Source: Bog-473 sp963730395 (GTDB taxonomy: Bacteria; Actinomycetota; Acidimicrobiia; Acidimicrobiales; RAAP-2). From it: a stretch of DNA of 64,000 nt. A program made the translations under genes and the position numbers. A model generated the notes under the pieces. That model had not been told where the DNA came from and searched no databases. It saw only the letters and a program-made list of their open reading frames with translations. Shown here piece after piece: positions 1 through 8,730 of this stretch (its first letter is position 1; every line of letters starts with the position of its first letter). The DNA is taken from contig CAVSSK010000031.1 in assembly GCA_963730395.1 (NCBI GenBank), positions 1 to 64,000 on the forward strand, read 5' to 3'.

Positions 1-64
1 CGTTCTTGGGCTATGCGGCAGTTGACACCGAGCCGGTGTACTGGGGCAGGCGGGCGTAGTCTCC

Positions 65-575
65 TTGTCCGTGGCACCCGATGCAGCGCCCCTCGAGGCC
101 GTTAAGGGTTGGCGGAAAGTGCGTGGGGTTCTTTTCGGACTGAGTATTGCGGTGCTGATCATGTGGTCGTCGCCCGCGTCGGCGACGACCAAGCCCAAAT
201 GCGTGTGCCGCGCTCACGCCTGTATTGGCGTCCCGCCTTCTGAGCGCTCGGGTCACCCAGGCACCCTTCAACCACCACTTGGCGTGCACTTACAGGAGTA
301 CCGCTAAACAGGACACGATCTCACTGATCCTCACCCTTGTCACCGGCCAGAACCGCGCCCGCACGCAACAGCTGCTCAACCGAGAGCACCGCCTTCGCGT
401 CGGAAGCCGGGCGGCCTATTGGTATCGCACTCCTCTCCGTCTTACGCGACCTGAGCAGGCGGGAACACTGTCAGTGCTGAAAGGGGACACGCTTGTCCTA
501 ATTGCCGTCCGGCAATCCTCCAATCCGCAGGCAACGGCTCGGCAGGCGATGACGGCGATCCTGTCCCGCCTATGA
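65..575 (+). pseudogene. possible frameshifted secreted protein
   Basis: Not recognised. One frame from about 65 encodes a Sec-type signal peptide: basic VRG, a hydrophobic LFGLSIAVLIMW stretch, then an SPASA-TT cleavage-like site. It stops at 307. A second frame, open to 575, encodes a plausible globular C-terminus containing GDTLVLIAVRQSSNPQA. Joined by one frameshift between about 190 and 310, the two halves would give one exported protein. I infer a decayed gene; two unrelated spurious ORFs remain possible. Confidence 0.25.
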
Positions 576-642
576 GGTGATCCGCCAAGGCAGCCTCCGT
601 CGCGGCAGCGAACTGGGGCACCTATTCGCTGACGCCGACCAA

Positions 643-1236
643 CTAACGAGGTGATCGTGGACCTTGCGGGTGGATGGTCTCGCCTCGGGCCAGCATCTCC
701 ACAAACTGCTCGATACGCCTGGCTCGGGTCTCCACCTTCTTTGCACTTCCGATCCGAAAGAGGATGGAGTACCGATTCGCACTTGTGAGCGTCTGAAACC
801 TTGCCTGAGCACGGGGATTGGCAATCAGGGCGTCCGCCAGATCCTCTGGAACCTCCACGCTCGCTTGTCCGGCGTAGGCAGTATTCCACCGACCATCCGC
901 TTTGGCCTGCCGAACCTCGTCTTCCCCTGACCGATGCATTCGGCCGGAGGCGCTCAACCTCTCGGCGATGGAGGCGTTCCGTTGAGACCAAGGGCTCCGA
1001 GCGTTTCGGGGTGTGAATCGTCGCCGGAACGTTGCGTTGTCACGACGCCCGAGCTGCCCATCGATCCAACCAAAGCAGATCGCCTCGTCGAGTGCCTCGT
1101 CGTAGGAGAGCGTTGTCGGATGCGTCGTGCCCTTCTTGGCTAGGACGAGCCACACCCCTTGTGATTTGGAGTGGTGGCTCCTCAACCAGGTCCGCCATTC
1201 GGCAGTATCAGCGACCAAAAGCTCTGGAAGATCCAC
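643..1236 (-). CDS. YdeI/OmpD-associated family protein
   Basis: The protein belongs to the YdeI-like family (bacteriocin-protection or OmpD-associated annotations), whose biochemical role is unclear. The family blocks are easy to see: GVWLVLAKKGTT, YDEALDEAICFGWIDGQLGRRD, RFTPRNARSPWSQRN, and a C-terminal helical segment SANRYSILFRIGSAKKVETRARRIEQFVEMLARGE. I chose GTG at 1236 because homologues begin just before the PELLVADTAEW segment; the frame stays open to 1353, so a longer N-terminus is possible. About 197 residues, near family size, with no lesion seen. It stands alone, with no clear operon partner. Confidence 0.75.
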   Translation of the reverse strand: MDLPELLVADTAEWRTWLRSHHSKSQGVWLVLAKKGTTHPTTLSYDEALDEAICFGWIDGQLGRRDNATFRRRFTPRNARSPWSQRNASIAERLSASGRMHRSGEDEVRQAKADGRWNTAYAGQASVEVPEDLADALIANPRAQARFQTLTSANRYSILFRIGSAKKVETRARRIEQFVEMLARGETIHPQGPRSPR

Positions 1237-1613
1237 AGGTTGACGGTATCCCGTTGTGCCGGACTGTCCCGCCGTTCCGGCGGTAGGTGGCACCTTGAGG
1301 CGCCGTGGTCCACGAATTTCATGGGGGCACTCGAGCGCGCAAAATACTGACAAGGATTCTGACGGCCTGAACCCCGCTTTTGGCTTTCAGGTCTGAATCG
1401 GCGGCTACTCGGACCCACCAAATGTGCTGGATGGACCACACAGTCCGTCAACCGGGGATGGCCGGGCCGTGCTGGCTCAGTTCCCGACGGGGGGCACCCC
1501 CTGAGGCGCCCGGCAAGATATCGCGGACTTGAAAGCGGGCATCATCTGCAGTCGACGACTCCCGGCACCATTTACGTCACGCAGGGTGGTGCTGGCACGA
1601 GGAGAAGGAGGAG
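1237..1613. other. intergenic, no supported gene
   Basis: No frame shows a family signature. The stretch holds the possible upstream extension of the YdeI-like gene on the minus strand and, at its right end (1601-1611), the purine-rich ribosome-binding sequence for the small ORF at 1614. Confidence 0.5.
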
Positions 1614-1691
1614 GTGACCACCTTGGACGTCACAGCGGTCAACGTCACACTGTCTCCAGGACGAGCAAAGGAGAGACTCGAAGAGACATGA
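1614..1691 (+). CDS. 25-residue ORF translationally coupled to the glycosyltransferase
   Basis: A GTG-started ORF of 25 codons directly preceded by a strong purine-rich stretch (GGAGAAGGAGGAG, 1601-1613). Its TGA (1689-1691) overlaps the ATG of the following glycosyltransferase as ATGA. The peptide is VTTLDVTAVNVTLSPGRAKE followed by RLEET. It has no family signature, no signal peptide and no run of a single regulatory amino acid. The arrangement suggests a leader ORF that delivers ribosomes to the downstream start, or the tail of a lost upstream gene. Function unknown. Confidence 0.4.
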   Translation: MTTLDVTAVNVTLSPGRAKERLEET

Positions 1692-2959
1692 CGGACAGAC
1701 AGTCACTTCGCTATTTGATACCGATGTGGGAGGGCGGCGGCAACATCCCTCCTGAGCTCGGGGTCGCTCGGCGGTTGATCGCCCGTGGCCACCAGGTGCG
1801 CGTGCTCGCTGATCCGACCATCAAACTCGCGGCCGAGGCGGCCGGCTGCTCGTTCTCGCCTTGGCGGCGAGGACCGCACCGAACATCGCTCGATCCGTCC
1901 GAGGATCTCATCAAGGATTGGGAGACAAAGAACCCACTCGTCATGTTGCGTCGAGCACACGACCGGTTCATCGCCGGACCTGCAGCCGACTTTGCCGCCG
2001 ATACATCCGAAACGATCAACGCCTTCCAGCCAGATGCCGTCGTACCGGACGCATTCCTATTCGGGTCGATAATCGCCGCTCAGGGAGCATCGCTGCCGGT
2101 CGCCCTCCTTGTGCCGAACATCTGGATAATGCCCTCTCGGGGCACGCCGCCGATAGGGCCCGGCTTCGCGCCGGCCAAGACGGCGCTCGGTCGTACACGT
2201 GACGCGGCGATGTTGGCGATAGTCAATCGCTTGTTCCGTGCCGGTCTACCCCCGGTCAACGCTGCTCGTTCGGAATACGGTCTGGCGCCGCTGTCCTCCT
2301 TCTACGAGCAGGCCTTAGTCGCCGAGCGCATCTTGGTGTTGACCAGCCCAGCATTCGACTATGCCTCAACCTCGGTACCGGCCAATGTCCGCTATGTCGG
2401 TCCGATCCTGGATGACCCGGATTGGGCACAACCGTGGATATCTCCGTGGGCCGAAGCCGATAGACGTCCCCTGGTTCTCGTCGGCTTCAGCTCCACCTAC
2501 CAGAATCAGGGGCCACTCCTGCGACAGGTGGTCGAGGCACTCGCGACTCTGCCGGTGCGCGCCGTCGTGACGGTGGGTCAGATGCTCGAGGCCGACGAGG
2601 TCACTTCGACCGACAATGTCGTCGTCGTCGGCTCAGCTCCCCACCGCCAGATCCTTGCTGAGGCATCGGTTGCCGTGTCCCATTGCGGGCATGGCACGAC
2701 GATGAAGTGCCTGGCCGCAGGAGTGCCCATGGTCTGCATCCCGATGGGCCGAGACCAGAACGACACCGCAGCACGCGTGGTGTACCACGGAGCCGGGGTC
2801 CGGCTCTCACCGAGCGCTTCGGCAGCCAAGATCCGCAAGGAAGTACAGCTGGTTCTCGGCGATGATCGCTTCCGTTGCAATGCATCGCGGATGTCTTCGG
2901 CAATCGCCAACGATTCAACCGCTGACCTCGTGACGGAACTCGAGGCGTTGGTCCCATGA
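1688..2959 (+). CDS. GT1-family (MGT/UGT-type) glycosyltransferase
   Basis: A GT-B-fold glycosyltransferase of 423 residues that would move a sugar from an NDP-sugar to a small lipophilic or natural-product acceptor. The N-terminal domain has the GNIPPELGVARRLIARGHQVRVLAD block. The C-terminal donor-binding domain carries VGSAPHRQILAEASVAVSHCGHGTTMKCLAAGVPMVCIPMGRDQNDTAARV, the UGT signature with its HCGHGT histidine/glycine pair and the D-Q donor contacts. ATG 1688 fits the family start; AAAGGAG lies at 1668-1674 and the start overlaps a small upstream ORF by ATGA. The frame continues upstream to 1529 without family similarity. No linked aglycone-biosynthesis gene is present, so the acceptor cannot be inferred. 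Confidence 0.85.
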   Translation: MTDRQSLRYLIPMWEGGGNIPPELGVARRLIARGHQVRVLADPTIKLAAEAAGCSFSPWRRGPHRTSLDPSEDLIKDWETKNPLVMLRRAHDRFIAGPAADFAADTSETINAFQPDAVVPDAFLFGSIIAAQGASLPVALLVPNIWIMPSRGTPPIGPGFAPAKTALGRTRDAAMLAIVNRLFRAGLPPVNAARSEYGLAPLSSFYEQALVAERILVLTSPAFDYASTSVPANVRYVGPILDDPDWAQPWISPWAEADRRPLVLVGFSSTYQNQGPLLRQVVEALATLPVRAVVTVGQMLEADEVTSTDNVVVVGSAPHRQILAEASVAVSHCGHGTTMKCLAAGVPMVCIPMGRDQNDTAARVVYHGAGVRLSPSASAAKIRKEVQLVLGDDRFRCNASRMSSAIANDSTADLVTELEALVP

Positions 2960-3299
2960 CGGTGACCAGCCCGACCGGACGACGGCGAATCGACCCGGTT
3001 GTACTAGCGGGCTAGTTGTGACCAGTAGCGATCTGAGTCAGTGATCACGCAATCGCCATTGAGGACCCTCACTGGAAAGGGTCTCCCACTTTGTCCATGT
3101 CATCGGGTTGACAGCCCTAGCCCCGATGTGCCGTTCGAGGTCAGTTAGCCACGAGCAAGCGCACCTCGTTCAGAAATCCGCGCGCTCCCGACGAACTGGG
3201 TCACCTTTAGAGCTTCGCTCGCTCCACTTGGATTGTCACCCGCACGGTACGTCGCTTCCGATGTCCCGGGACGACGGCCGATGGATGCCCGCCGGAAGG
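2960..3299. other. intergenic with weak hairpins between convergent genes
   Basis: It separates the glycosyltransferase from the convergent monooxygenase. Two short inverted repeats are visible: ACTAGC/GCTAGT (3003-3008/3011-3016) and GACCCT/AGGGTC (3064-3069/3078-3083). Either could be part of a transcription terminator, but neither has a T-run. No coding signal was recognised. Confidence 0.4.
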
Positions 3300-4541
3300 C
3301 TAGACCGGGGTGAGCAGCCTCTCCCTGACCTCGTTCGCAAAGCAGGACTCGGGTGCCAGTTCCGGCCCGCATGTCATGGCCGCGACAAGCATGAAGAGAT
3401 CCGGGTCTTGCGTCATCAGGTCCGAGCGACGCCGCCGTTCGGACACTCCGTCAGGCCCGAGCGGGATGTGGGCATCGGTGAAGACCTGCACGGCGAAACG
3501 CAGCCGCTGCATCCGCTCTGCCCGCTCCTCCACGTACGGCGTGAAGGCCTCCTTCGACCAGTCATCACCACCGAGGAGGACGTCGCGGATCATGCGCGCG
3601 TCGCGCAGGGCGACCGACAAGCCCTCTCCAATGGTGGGGTCGCTGAAGCCGGCGGCGTCACCGGCGAACACGACGCCATCGGCAACGACGGCATCGGACC
3701 AGGAATCGAACATGGGATAGGCAGCGCACGGTCCGGCCGGGTTGGCATCGACGAAGCGCTCGCAGTCGGGGATCGTGTCCACGCGGAACGCCTCCAGAAA
3801 AGTCTTCGCCTTGTCGACGCCTGCCAAGCGGGTCTTGTCTTTGATCGAGTAACCGATGTAGAGCCGCGCCCTGTCCTCGACTTGGGGGAATGCGTAAAGG
3901 ATCGTGTCACCGGACGTGCCGATGACCGAGTCGGTGCTCGGCCAGTCGCGAACGCCGTCGACGAGCATGCCCGCGAGGAAGATGCGGGGGTCTGTCTTCT
4001 CGAGCTCGATGCCGAGCTCGCGCCGTGTCGAGGATTCGCGTCCATCGGCGGCGACCACGAGGCGAGGTCGGACCTCGTGCTCGCTGCCCCCGTGCACGTA
4101 CCGGACCTCGGGACTCTCGCCAGGCGTCACCTTGACCTGCTCGACGCCGCGGAGAGCAAGCGCGCCCGCCCGCACGGCGGCGTCGAAGAGGGCTTGGCAG
4201 GCCACGGGGTGTCCGATGCCTAGGGCACCTTGGACACCGGGCACGAGGTCTGCGAGAGGCAAGGCGCCCGCCTCAGCCTCTGCCGGCGAATAGGCCTCGT
4301 CGTAGCCGACGAAACGTGAGATGACGTTGCCCCCGGACTCGATAAGGTCGCCGTGCAGCCCGAGCTGCATGGCTTCAGCGACCCCCCAGGGGTGCATGTA
4401 CTCGCCCCGCACGTGGTCCACGAACTGCTCCGTCCGCTCGAGGACGAGGACCGGGACCCCGGCGTTCGCCAGCGCGGCTGCAAGCGCACTACCGGCGATG
4501 CCGGATCCGATGATCGTGACTACTGGCTGTTCCGTATTCAT
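3300..4541 (-). CDS. FAD-dependent monooxygenase (PHBH/UbiH-type)
   Basis: A 413-residue flavoprotein of the class A monooxygenase/oxidoreductase fold. The N-terminal Rossmann motif is VVTIIGSGIAGSALAAALA (GxGxxG), followed by the acidic residue of LVLERTE. The second FAD-binding motif is VVFAGDAAGFSDPTIGEGLSVALRDA, with the GD dipeptide, and an intermediate DG motif is LVVAADGRESSTRR. This group normally uses NAD(P)H and O2 to hydroxylate or epoxidise aromatic or polyketide-like substrates. Its ATG overlaps the stop of the SnoaL-like gene by ATGA, so the two are probably cotranscribed. Substrate unknown. Confidence 0.85.
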   Translation of the reverse strand: MNTEQPVVTIIGSGIAGSALAAALANAGVPVLVLERTEQFVDHVRGEYMHPWGVAEAMQLGLHGDLIESGGNVISRFVGYDEAYSPAEAEAGALPLADLVPGVQGALGIGHPVACQALFDAAVRAGALALRGVEQVKVTPGESPEVRYVHGGSEHEVRPRLVVAADGRESSTRRELGIELEKTDPRIFLAGMLVDGVRDWPSTDSVIGTSGDTILYAFPQVEDRARLYIGYSIKDKTRLAGVDKAKTFLEAFRVDTIPDCERFVDANPAGPCAAYPMFDSWSDAVVADGVVFAGDAAGFSDPTIGEGLSVALRDARMIRDVLLGGDDWSKEAFTPYVEERAERMQRLRFAVQVFTDAHIPLGPDGVSERRRRSDLMTQDPDLFMLVAAMTCGPELAPESCFANEVRERLLTPV

Positions 4542-4909
4542 GATGGGTCCAGGGTCGGGAAGGGTCCGAAGAAGCCGACTATCTGCTGAAGCCGCCCGTC
4601 GTCTGCCAGGTGCCCGTAGTCCATGCCTTCGAGTACCGCCGAACCGTCAGGGCTGTGCATGACCCATCCGAAACGCAAGTGGCCGTCGTGCTCGTCCGCA
4701 GCCGTGACCAGGTCGATCGTGTGCCCGGGCATGGCAATCTGCAAGGCACCGATGTGGGCGACGAGCGCCTCTCTGCCTTCGACGTTGGCCGTGGGGTCGC
4801 AGTAGGTGCCATGGTCGGCCCAGGCCGACTCCAGCAACTGGCGCCGGGCGGCCTCGTCAGGCTCGTTCCAGGCCGAGCCGTAGGCGGTTACAACAGCGCC
4901 AACATCCAT
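4538..4909 (-). CDS. SnoaL-like / NTF2-fold protein
   Basis: A 123-residue protein with the SnoaL-like (NTF2 superfamily) pattern: an N-terminal helix AVVTAYGSAWNEPDE, ESAWADHGTYCDPTANVEGREALVAHI, and a beta-rich second half (LRFGWVMHSPDGSAVLEGMDYGHL). Members are polyketide cyclases, isomerases or unassigned small-ligand proteins. The start at 4909 is favoured over an in-frame upstream ATG because of the GGAGGGGAGGG sequence just before it. It overlaps the FAD monooxygenase start by 4 bp, suggesting the two act on a related substrate. Confidence 0.75.
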   Translation of the reverse strand: MDVGAVVTAYGSAWNEPDEAARRQLLESAWADHGTYCDPTANVEGREALVAHIGALQIAMPGHTIDLVTAADEHDGHLRFGWVMHSPDGSAVLEGMDYGHLADDGRLQQIVGFFGPFPTLDPS

Positions 4910-4999
4910 GTTGTCCCTCCCCTCCTGGCGAAGGTCGCCAGCGTAGTTGGGAAATCGGCGGTGCACTCAGGCCGTTTTCGCGAGCCAAGCAGCCCTCAC

Positions 5000-5446
5000 A
5001 CGATCGTCGCGGAACGTTCCGGTCATCTCTCCACGGCTGACGGCCCGTACACACTCGTCGACGGGCGAGTCGCGTCAGAGGTGACAGGGGTCACCCTCGT
5101 GCTCGATAACGGGCAAGACGTTGTGGCCACCGTGGCCGACGGGTGGCTTCTCGCCTGGTGGCCCAGCGACGTCGCGGCAACCTCGTCGCAGGTAACGAAC
5201 CCGTCCGGGACGATGTCCGAAATTCTCGTCTCATCGACCAAGGGACCGCCAACGCCCCCCGCCCCCGGTTCCTGCACGCCGACCACGACTCCCGACGGAA
5301 CCAACGGGGTAGTCCACTGCGCCAGCTCCGGCGGTGGAAGGGTGGGGTCAGGGAACTCTGGCAACAGCGGCAACGGCCAGAACGTCACCCGAGCCGGGAA
5401 CAGCGGGAACACCGGCGGGACCGGAACCGGCCCCACGAAGTCCTGA
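5000..5446 (+). pseudogene. 5'-truncated secreted-protein remnant
   Basis: The frame ending in TGA at 5446 encodes what looks like the C-terminal part of an exported actinobacterial protein: GPYTLVDGRVASEVTGVTLVLDN, DVVATVADGWLLAWWPSDVAA, then a Pro/Thr tract and a Gly/Asn/Ser-rich tail (GNSGNSGNGQN, TGGTGTGP). No suitable start codon, ribosome-binding site or signal peptide lies in front. Upstream codons in this frame are antisense to the SnoaL-like gene and probably not coding. I infer that the N-terminal half was lost. Confidence 0.4.
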
Positions 5447-5828
5447 GCCCGCCAACCAACCCCGGGGAGAGGCAAGCCCGGCGCTCCTGGGCATGGATCT
5501 GCTTCCGTGTTGTCCGGTGTACTCCCCCATTCCCCACCGAGTTATCCGCACTCTCCAGCTAGTCGGGCTGCCGGGATTTGAACCGGGACCTCTTGACCCC
5601 CAGTAATACCCCACCTACCGATGTACAAGGCCCTGTTCGGCCAGGTCGAATCGGCTCGCTGTGGCCCGAGTTAAGCGCGGCTCAATCGGGGTCGTAGCAC
5701 GACCTGTAGAGCCACCGATGTTTGTCCCCGTGCCGGCGGTCGCATGATCCTCAAGCGTGACAGGTGCTCAGACCACCCGTCGGTCTCCCAGAGGGCTCGG
5801 TCGTCCCGCGTCGCTACACTCTTCGTGA
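5447..5828. other. intergenic containing the partial tRNA-Pro copy
   Basis: Apart from the tRNA-Pro 3' fragment (5559-5604, listed separately), I see no gene. The right part leads into the frameshifted phosphofructokinase at 5829. Confidence 0.5.
5559..5604 (-). repeat. 3' half of tRNA-Pro, att-like direct repeat (distal copy)
   Basis: These 46 bases match 16424-16470 (47 bases) except for one missing C in the T-arm. In tRNA orientation they run from the anticodon loop (GGG) through the T-arm and acceptor strand to four bases beyond A73. The 5' half of the tRNA is absent and similarity ends abruptly after CAGT. A displaced tRNA 3' end in direct orientation to an intact copy is the footprint left by site-specific integration into a tRNA gene. 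Confidence 0.8.
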
Positions 5829-6855
5829 GTGCGGATCGGTGTGCTGACTGGTGGCGGGGACTGCCCGGGGCTGAACGCCGTTATTCGGGCGGTGGTCCGA
5901 AAGGGCGTTCAGGTTCACCGAGACCAAATTCGTGGGATTCCGCGATGGTTGGCGCGGAGTGCTCGATGGAGATTCCGCACCGCTGGATGTTTCCGATGTC
6001 CGAGGGATCCTGCCTCGTGGCGGGACCATTCTTGGCTCTAGTCGTACGAACCCATACAACTCCGCGGACGGTGAGCACCGTGTCCTCCAGACCGTAGAAC
6101 GGTTGGGTCTCGACGCTCTCATCGCCATTGGTGGTGAAGACACCCTCGGCGTGGCGACAAGGCTCGCGGCCGCCGGTCTGCCGATCATCGGGGTGCCCAA
6201 GACCATCGACAACGACCTGAATGGAACCGACTACACGTTCGGATTCGACACGGCGGTCACGATCGCCACCGAGGCCATCGATCGCCTCCACACAACGGCC
6301 GAGAGCCACCATAGGGTGCTCATAGTCGAAGTTATGGGGCGTTACTCGGGCTGGATCGCCTTGCACTCCGGCATGGCCGGTGGGGCGAATGTGATCCTGA
6401 TTCCCGAAAGGCCGTTTTCGATCGAGGAAGTGTGCCAGTTCATCGAGCGGCGATTTGCCAGCCAATATGCCCCTATTGTCGTGGTGGCGGAGGGTGCGTT
6501 GCCAATAGAGGGCACGATGCCCGCACGCCCGCATGAGGTCGACGCGTTCGGACATGAGCGGCTCATCGGCATCGGGACGTTTCTGGAGGAGGAGATCGCC
6601 CGGCGGAGCGGCAAAGAGGCGCGCGCCACCGTCTTGGGTCATGTGCAGCGAGGCGGTACGCCCACGGCCTTCGATCGGGTCCTTGCCACCCGTTTCGGGC
6701 TTCACGCCGTTGACGCCTTGCACGACGGGCACTCGGGCCAGATGGTGGCCCTGCATGGCACCGCCATTGAGCTGGTGCCGTTGGCCGAAGCGACGGCCGT
6801 TCTCAAGCTGGTATCACCGGAGCTGTTTGCAGAGGCCGAGGTGTTCTTCGGCTGA
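5829..6855 (+). pseudogene. pfkA: 6-phosphofructokinase, PPi-type residues, frameshifted
   Basis: GTG 5829 opens the canonical N-terminus MRIGVLTGGGDCPGLNAVIRA..., but this frame is lost after about 30 codons and stops at 6041. From about 5922 the next frame resumes exactly where expected (FVGFRDGWRGVLDGD) and continues to the normal end at 6855. A single-base shift between about 5905 and 5930 therefore splits the gene. The remainder is intact. GGEDTLG and PKTIDNDL carry Asp and Lys at the positions that distinguish PPi-dependent or actinobacterial PFKs from the Gly/Gly of ATP-PFKs, so I infer pyrophosphate dependence. The VEVMGRYSGWIA and GHVQRGG substrate motifs are present. Real mutation or sequencing error cannot be told apart here. 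Confidence 0.8.
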
Positions 6856-6984
6856 CTTTGACGACCGTACCAAGAGGGCAATACGAGGCGCGGCCGTCGC
6901 GCCATTGTGGTCCGAGGACAACCGGCGAGGGTCGGTATAACTGACTCCTACCCGACGTACGAGGCAAGGGTACCGGTGCCACGT

Positions 6985-7520
6985 TCACGCCCGCTCCTTT
7001 GAGGCAATGAACAGCGCAAGCCACCGCCGACGTTCAAACTGGAGGACCCCGATCCCCGGAATCTCCAGCGTTCTGCGAAGGGTGCTGCTTAGTGAGGAAC
7101 CGCAAGAAGACTCTGACCGGAACGACTCCGCGAAGCTGCCCCCCTGGTCGCGGAACACGGGACAGCTCTTCAACGGCCCGTTTGGGAGGCGGCATCAGCT
7201 GAAGTCCCAGGGAACTGAAGACCGACCGAACGAACCAGTTCGGAACGTGAGGGCGAAGGTGTCGGCGCAGATAAGGGCCGGTTCGACGTCGCGAATCATT
7301 GCCCGACGTAGCATTCCATCGGCCAGATCCACACCGACGGTCGGCGAGGTAACGCAGAGAGTCGCCAGTCCCCGTTGGCATGTCGAGGACTGGAGCGAGA
7401 TCCGACGGCGAAGTGCGCGCGAATGCGGCGATGAGTTGTTGGCCTCCTTCCAGGAGCCATTAGCCGGAGCGCGCCTCGGGTAATCAGGCGGTCATATGCG
7501 GTGGCATGTCCTCAGTACCA
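6985..7520 (-). pseudogene. SAM-dependent methyltransferase remnant, several frameshifts
   Basis: Reading the minus strand across three frames rebuilds a class I methyltransferase in the right order: AYDRLITRGALRLMAP, then VLDMPTGTGDSLRYLAD (motif I position), then VGVDLADGMLRR and ALICADTFALTFRTGSF (motifs II-III), then SSLGLQLMPPPKRAVEELSRVPRPGGQL (post-motif III, RPGG), and a C-terminal LEIPGIGVLQFERRRWLALFIASKE ending at 6985. At least three frame changes are needed and no start codon was found near 7520. The gene is dead. It lies antisense to, and downstream of, the broken phosphofructokinase. Confidence 0.65.
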
Positions 7521-8070
7521 AGAGGCTGTGGGGCGACAGTCGTGATGGATTAGGTGATCTCATTGGGGTTCAGAGCGTTCCGATAGTCGGGTCGTCAATC
7601 ACGGTTCCAGTTCTGAGTCACACGAATCGCTCACGGGCGCTCGGGAGTTCGATGGGTGCTACGAGCTCCCTGTTCCGTTGTCATCTGGCCGATGTGCAGG
7701 GGCACCCGGCATTCCTTGACCCCAGTCGTACTGCACGCGGATTGGAGGACTCGCGGACGGTCGTCGTCTCCACCCCCTGAAATCCTTCCGTCTCGCCGAT
7801 GTGCGCAATCCTTCGCAGCTTGCTGGCCGTAGAAAACACATGACCACTCGAGGTTCAACAGTCCACCTCAATCGCACTACCGCTCGTACAGATCACGGTT
7901 GGCACCGTCGCCAGGCTCTGCGCTCTACAGCCCTTCTTGAGCAGCGGTGGATGGCCCTCCCGTCCGTCGTCGGGGTGCAGCCTCAATCGCCTCGAGGACC
8001 CGGCGCTGTCTCGCCGTCGACCATCGTCACACCCTCCCTCAATACTTCTTATCTGTCCCAACGAGCACCG
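7521..8070. other. gene-poor stretch, nothing recognised
   Basis: Short open frames on both strands lack family motifs and credible starts. Given decayed genes on either side, this may be eroded coding sequence, but I could not rebuild any product. Confidence 0.4.
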
Positions 8071-8291
8071 ATGCACCCCGAACTGTTGCGGGCACTCGCC
8101 CAGGCCAGACATGAGGATCTCCTCACAGAGCGTCGAAACCGATGGCAGGCAAGCGCTCGACTCGGGCGCCATCCATCGCTGATTGCCCCTTACGGAAGCG
8201 GGTGGGCTCGCTGCTCATTTCGGCGGGCGCTCGGCTAATCGGTGACCAACGAGCCGCTCTGGAGCTGGCTCACGTAGCCGAACAAAACTAG
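8071..8291 (+). pseudogene. small hypothetical protein, frameshifted
   Basis: ATG 8071 starts MHPELLRALAQARHEDLLTE, an amphipathic start resembling short actinobacterial hypothetical proteins. After about 40 codons the frame shifts. The next frame continues RKRVGSLLISAGARLIGD then QRAALELAHVAEQN to TAG 8289-8291, which restores a roughly 70-residue protein with a short hydrophobic segment (VGSLLISAGARLIG). I infer one indel near 8180-8200. Function unknown. Confidence 0.4.
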
Positions 8292-8484
8292 TCACCGCTC
8301 GTATCGGTCGGCTCAACGATCCGTCGTGGGGCACCTTGGGGGTGGGCGATTCACCACTGTTTACGATCGCCCAGTCCCGGCGAACGGTGGCAGGGACGCG
8401 ATGCCAACATAGGTCCCAAGGCCTGCGCCGATCATCCTTCCGAACAAAGAGGCAGTTCGCGGCTATCGACCCGGCCCCGCTCCT

Positions 8485-8730
8485 TCAGACGTGTCGTTCG
8501 GGGCTACCCGTTTGGGCGGCGGCCGGTCGAGGGCTGGAATCTCCCCCGAACACCTCCATGAGCCTGTCAGGGGAGAACAGCTCGCCTTGGTGAAGGACCA
8601 GCGTGGTGAGCAGGCGGTACTCGGGCGGTTTCAAGTTGACGGGCTTCCCTGCAATCGTCACCTCTTGCTGAGCAAAGTCGATATGGAGCGTGCCGTCGTC
8701 GAAGGCGGTCAACGGGTCCTCGGTAGCCAC
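8485..8730 (-). pseudogene. OmpR/PhoB-type winged-helix remnant
   Basis: An isolated piece of the effector domain of an OmpR-family response regulator: DGTLHIDFAQQEVTIAGKPVNL followed by KPPEYRLLTTLVLHQGELFSPDRLMEVFGGD. This covers the N-terminal beta-sheet and the first helices, but the recognition helix and terminal hairpin (normally YLRVYIRRLRxKL) are missing. No receiver domain with phospho-acceptor Asp lies upstream, and no histidine kinase is nearby. It is a truncated fragment, not a working regulator. Confidence 0.55.

Noticed and set aside
3108..4223. 371-residue plus-strand frame over the FAD monooxygenase
   Set aside because: Antisense shadow; the minus strand has both FAD motifs and an ATGA-coupled start.
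7521..8070. Several short frames tested for a lost gene between the methyltransferase and the small protein
   Set aside because: No frame or combination of frames gave a recognisable motif.
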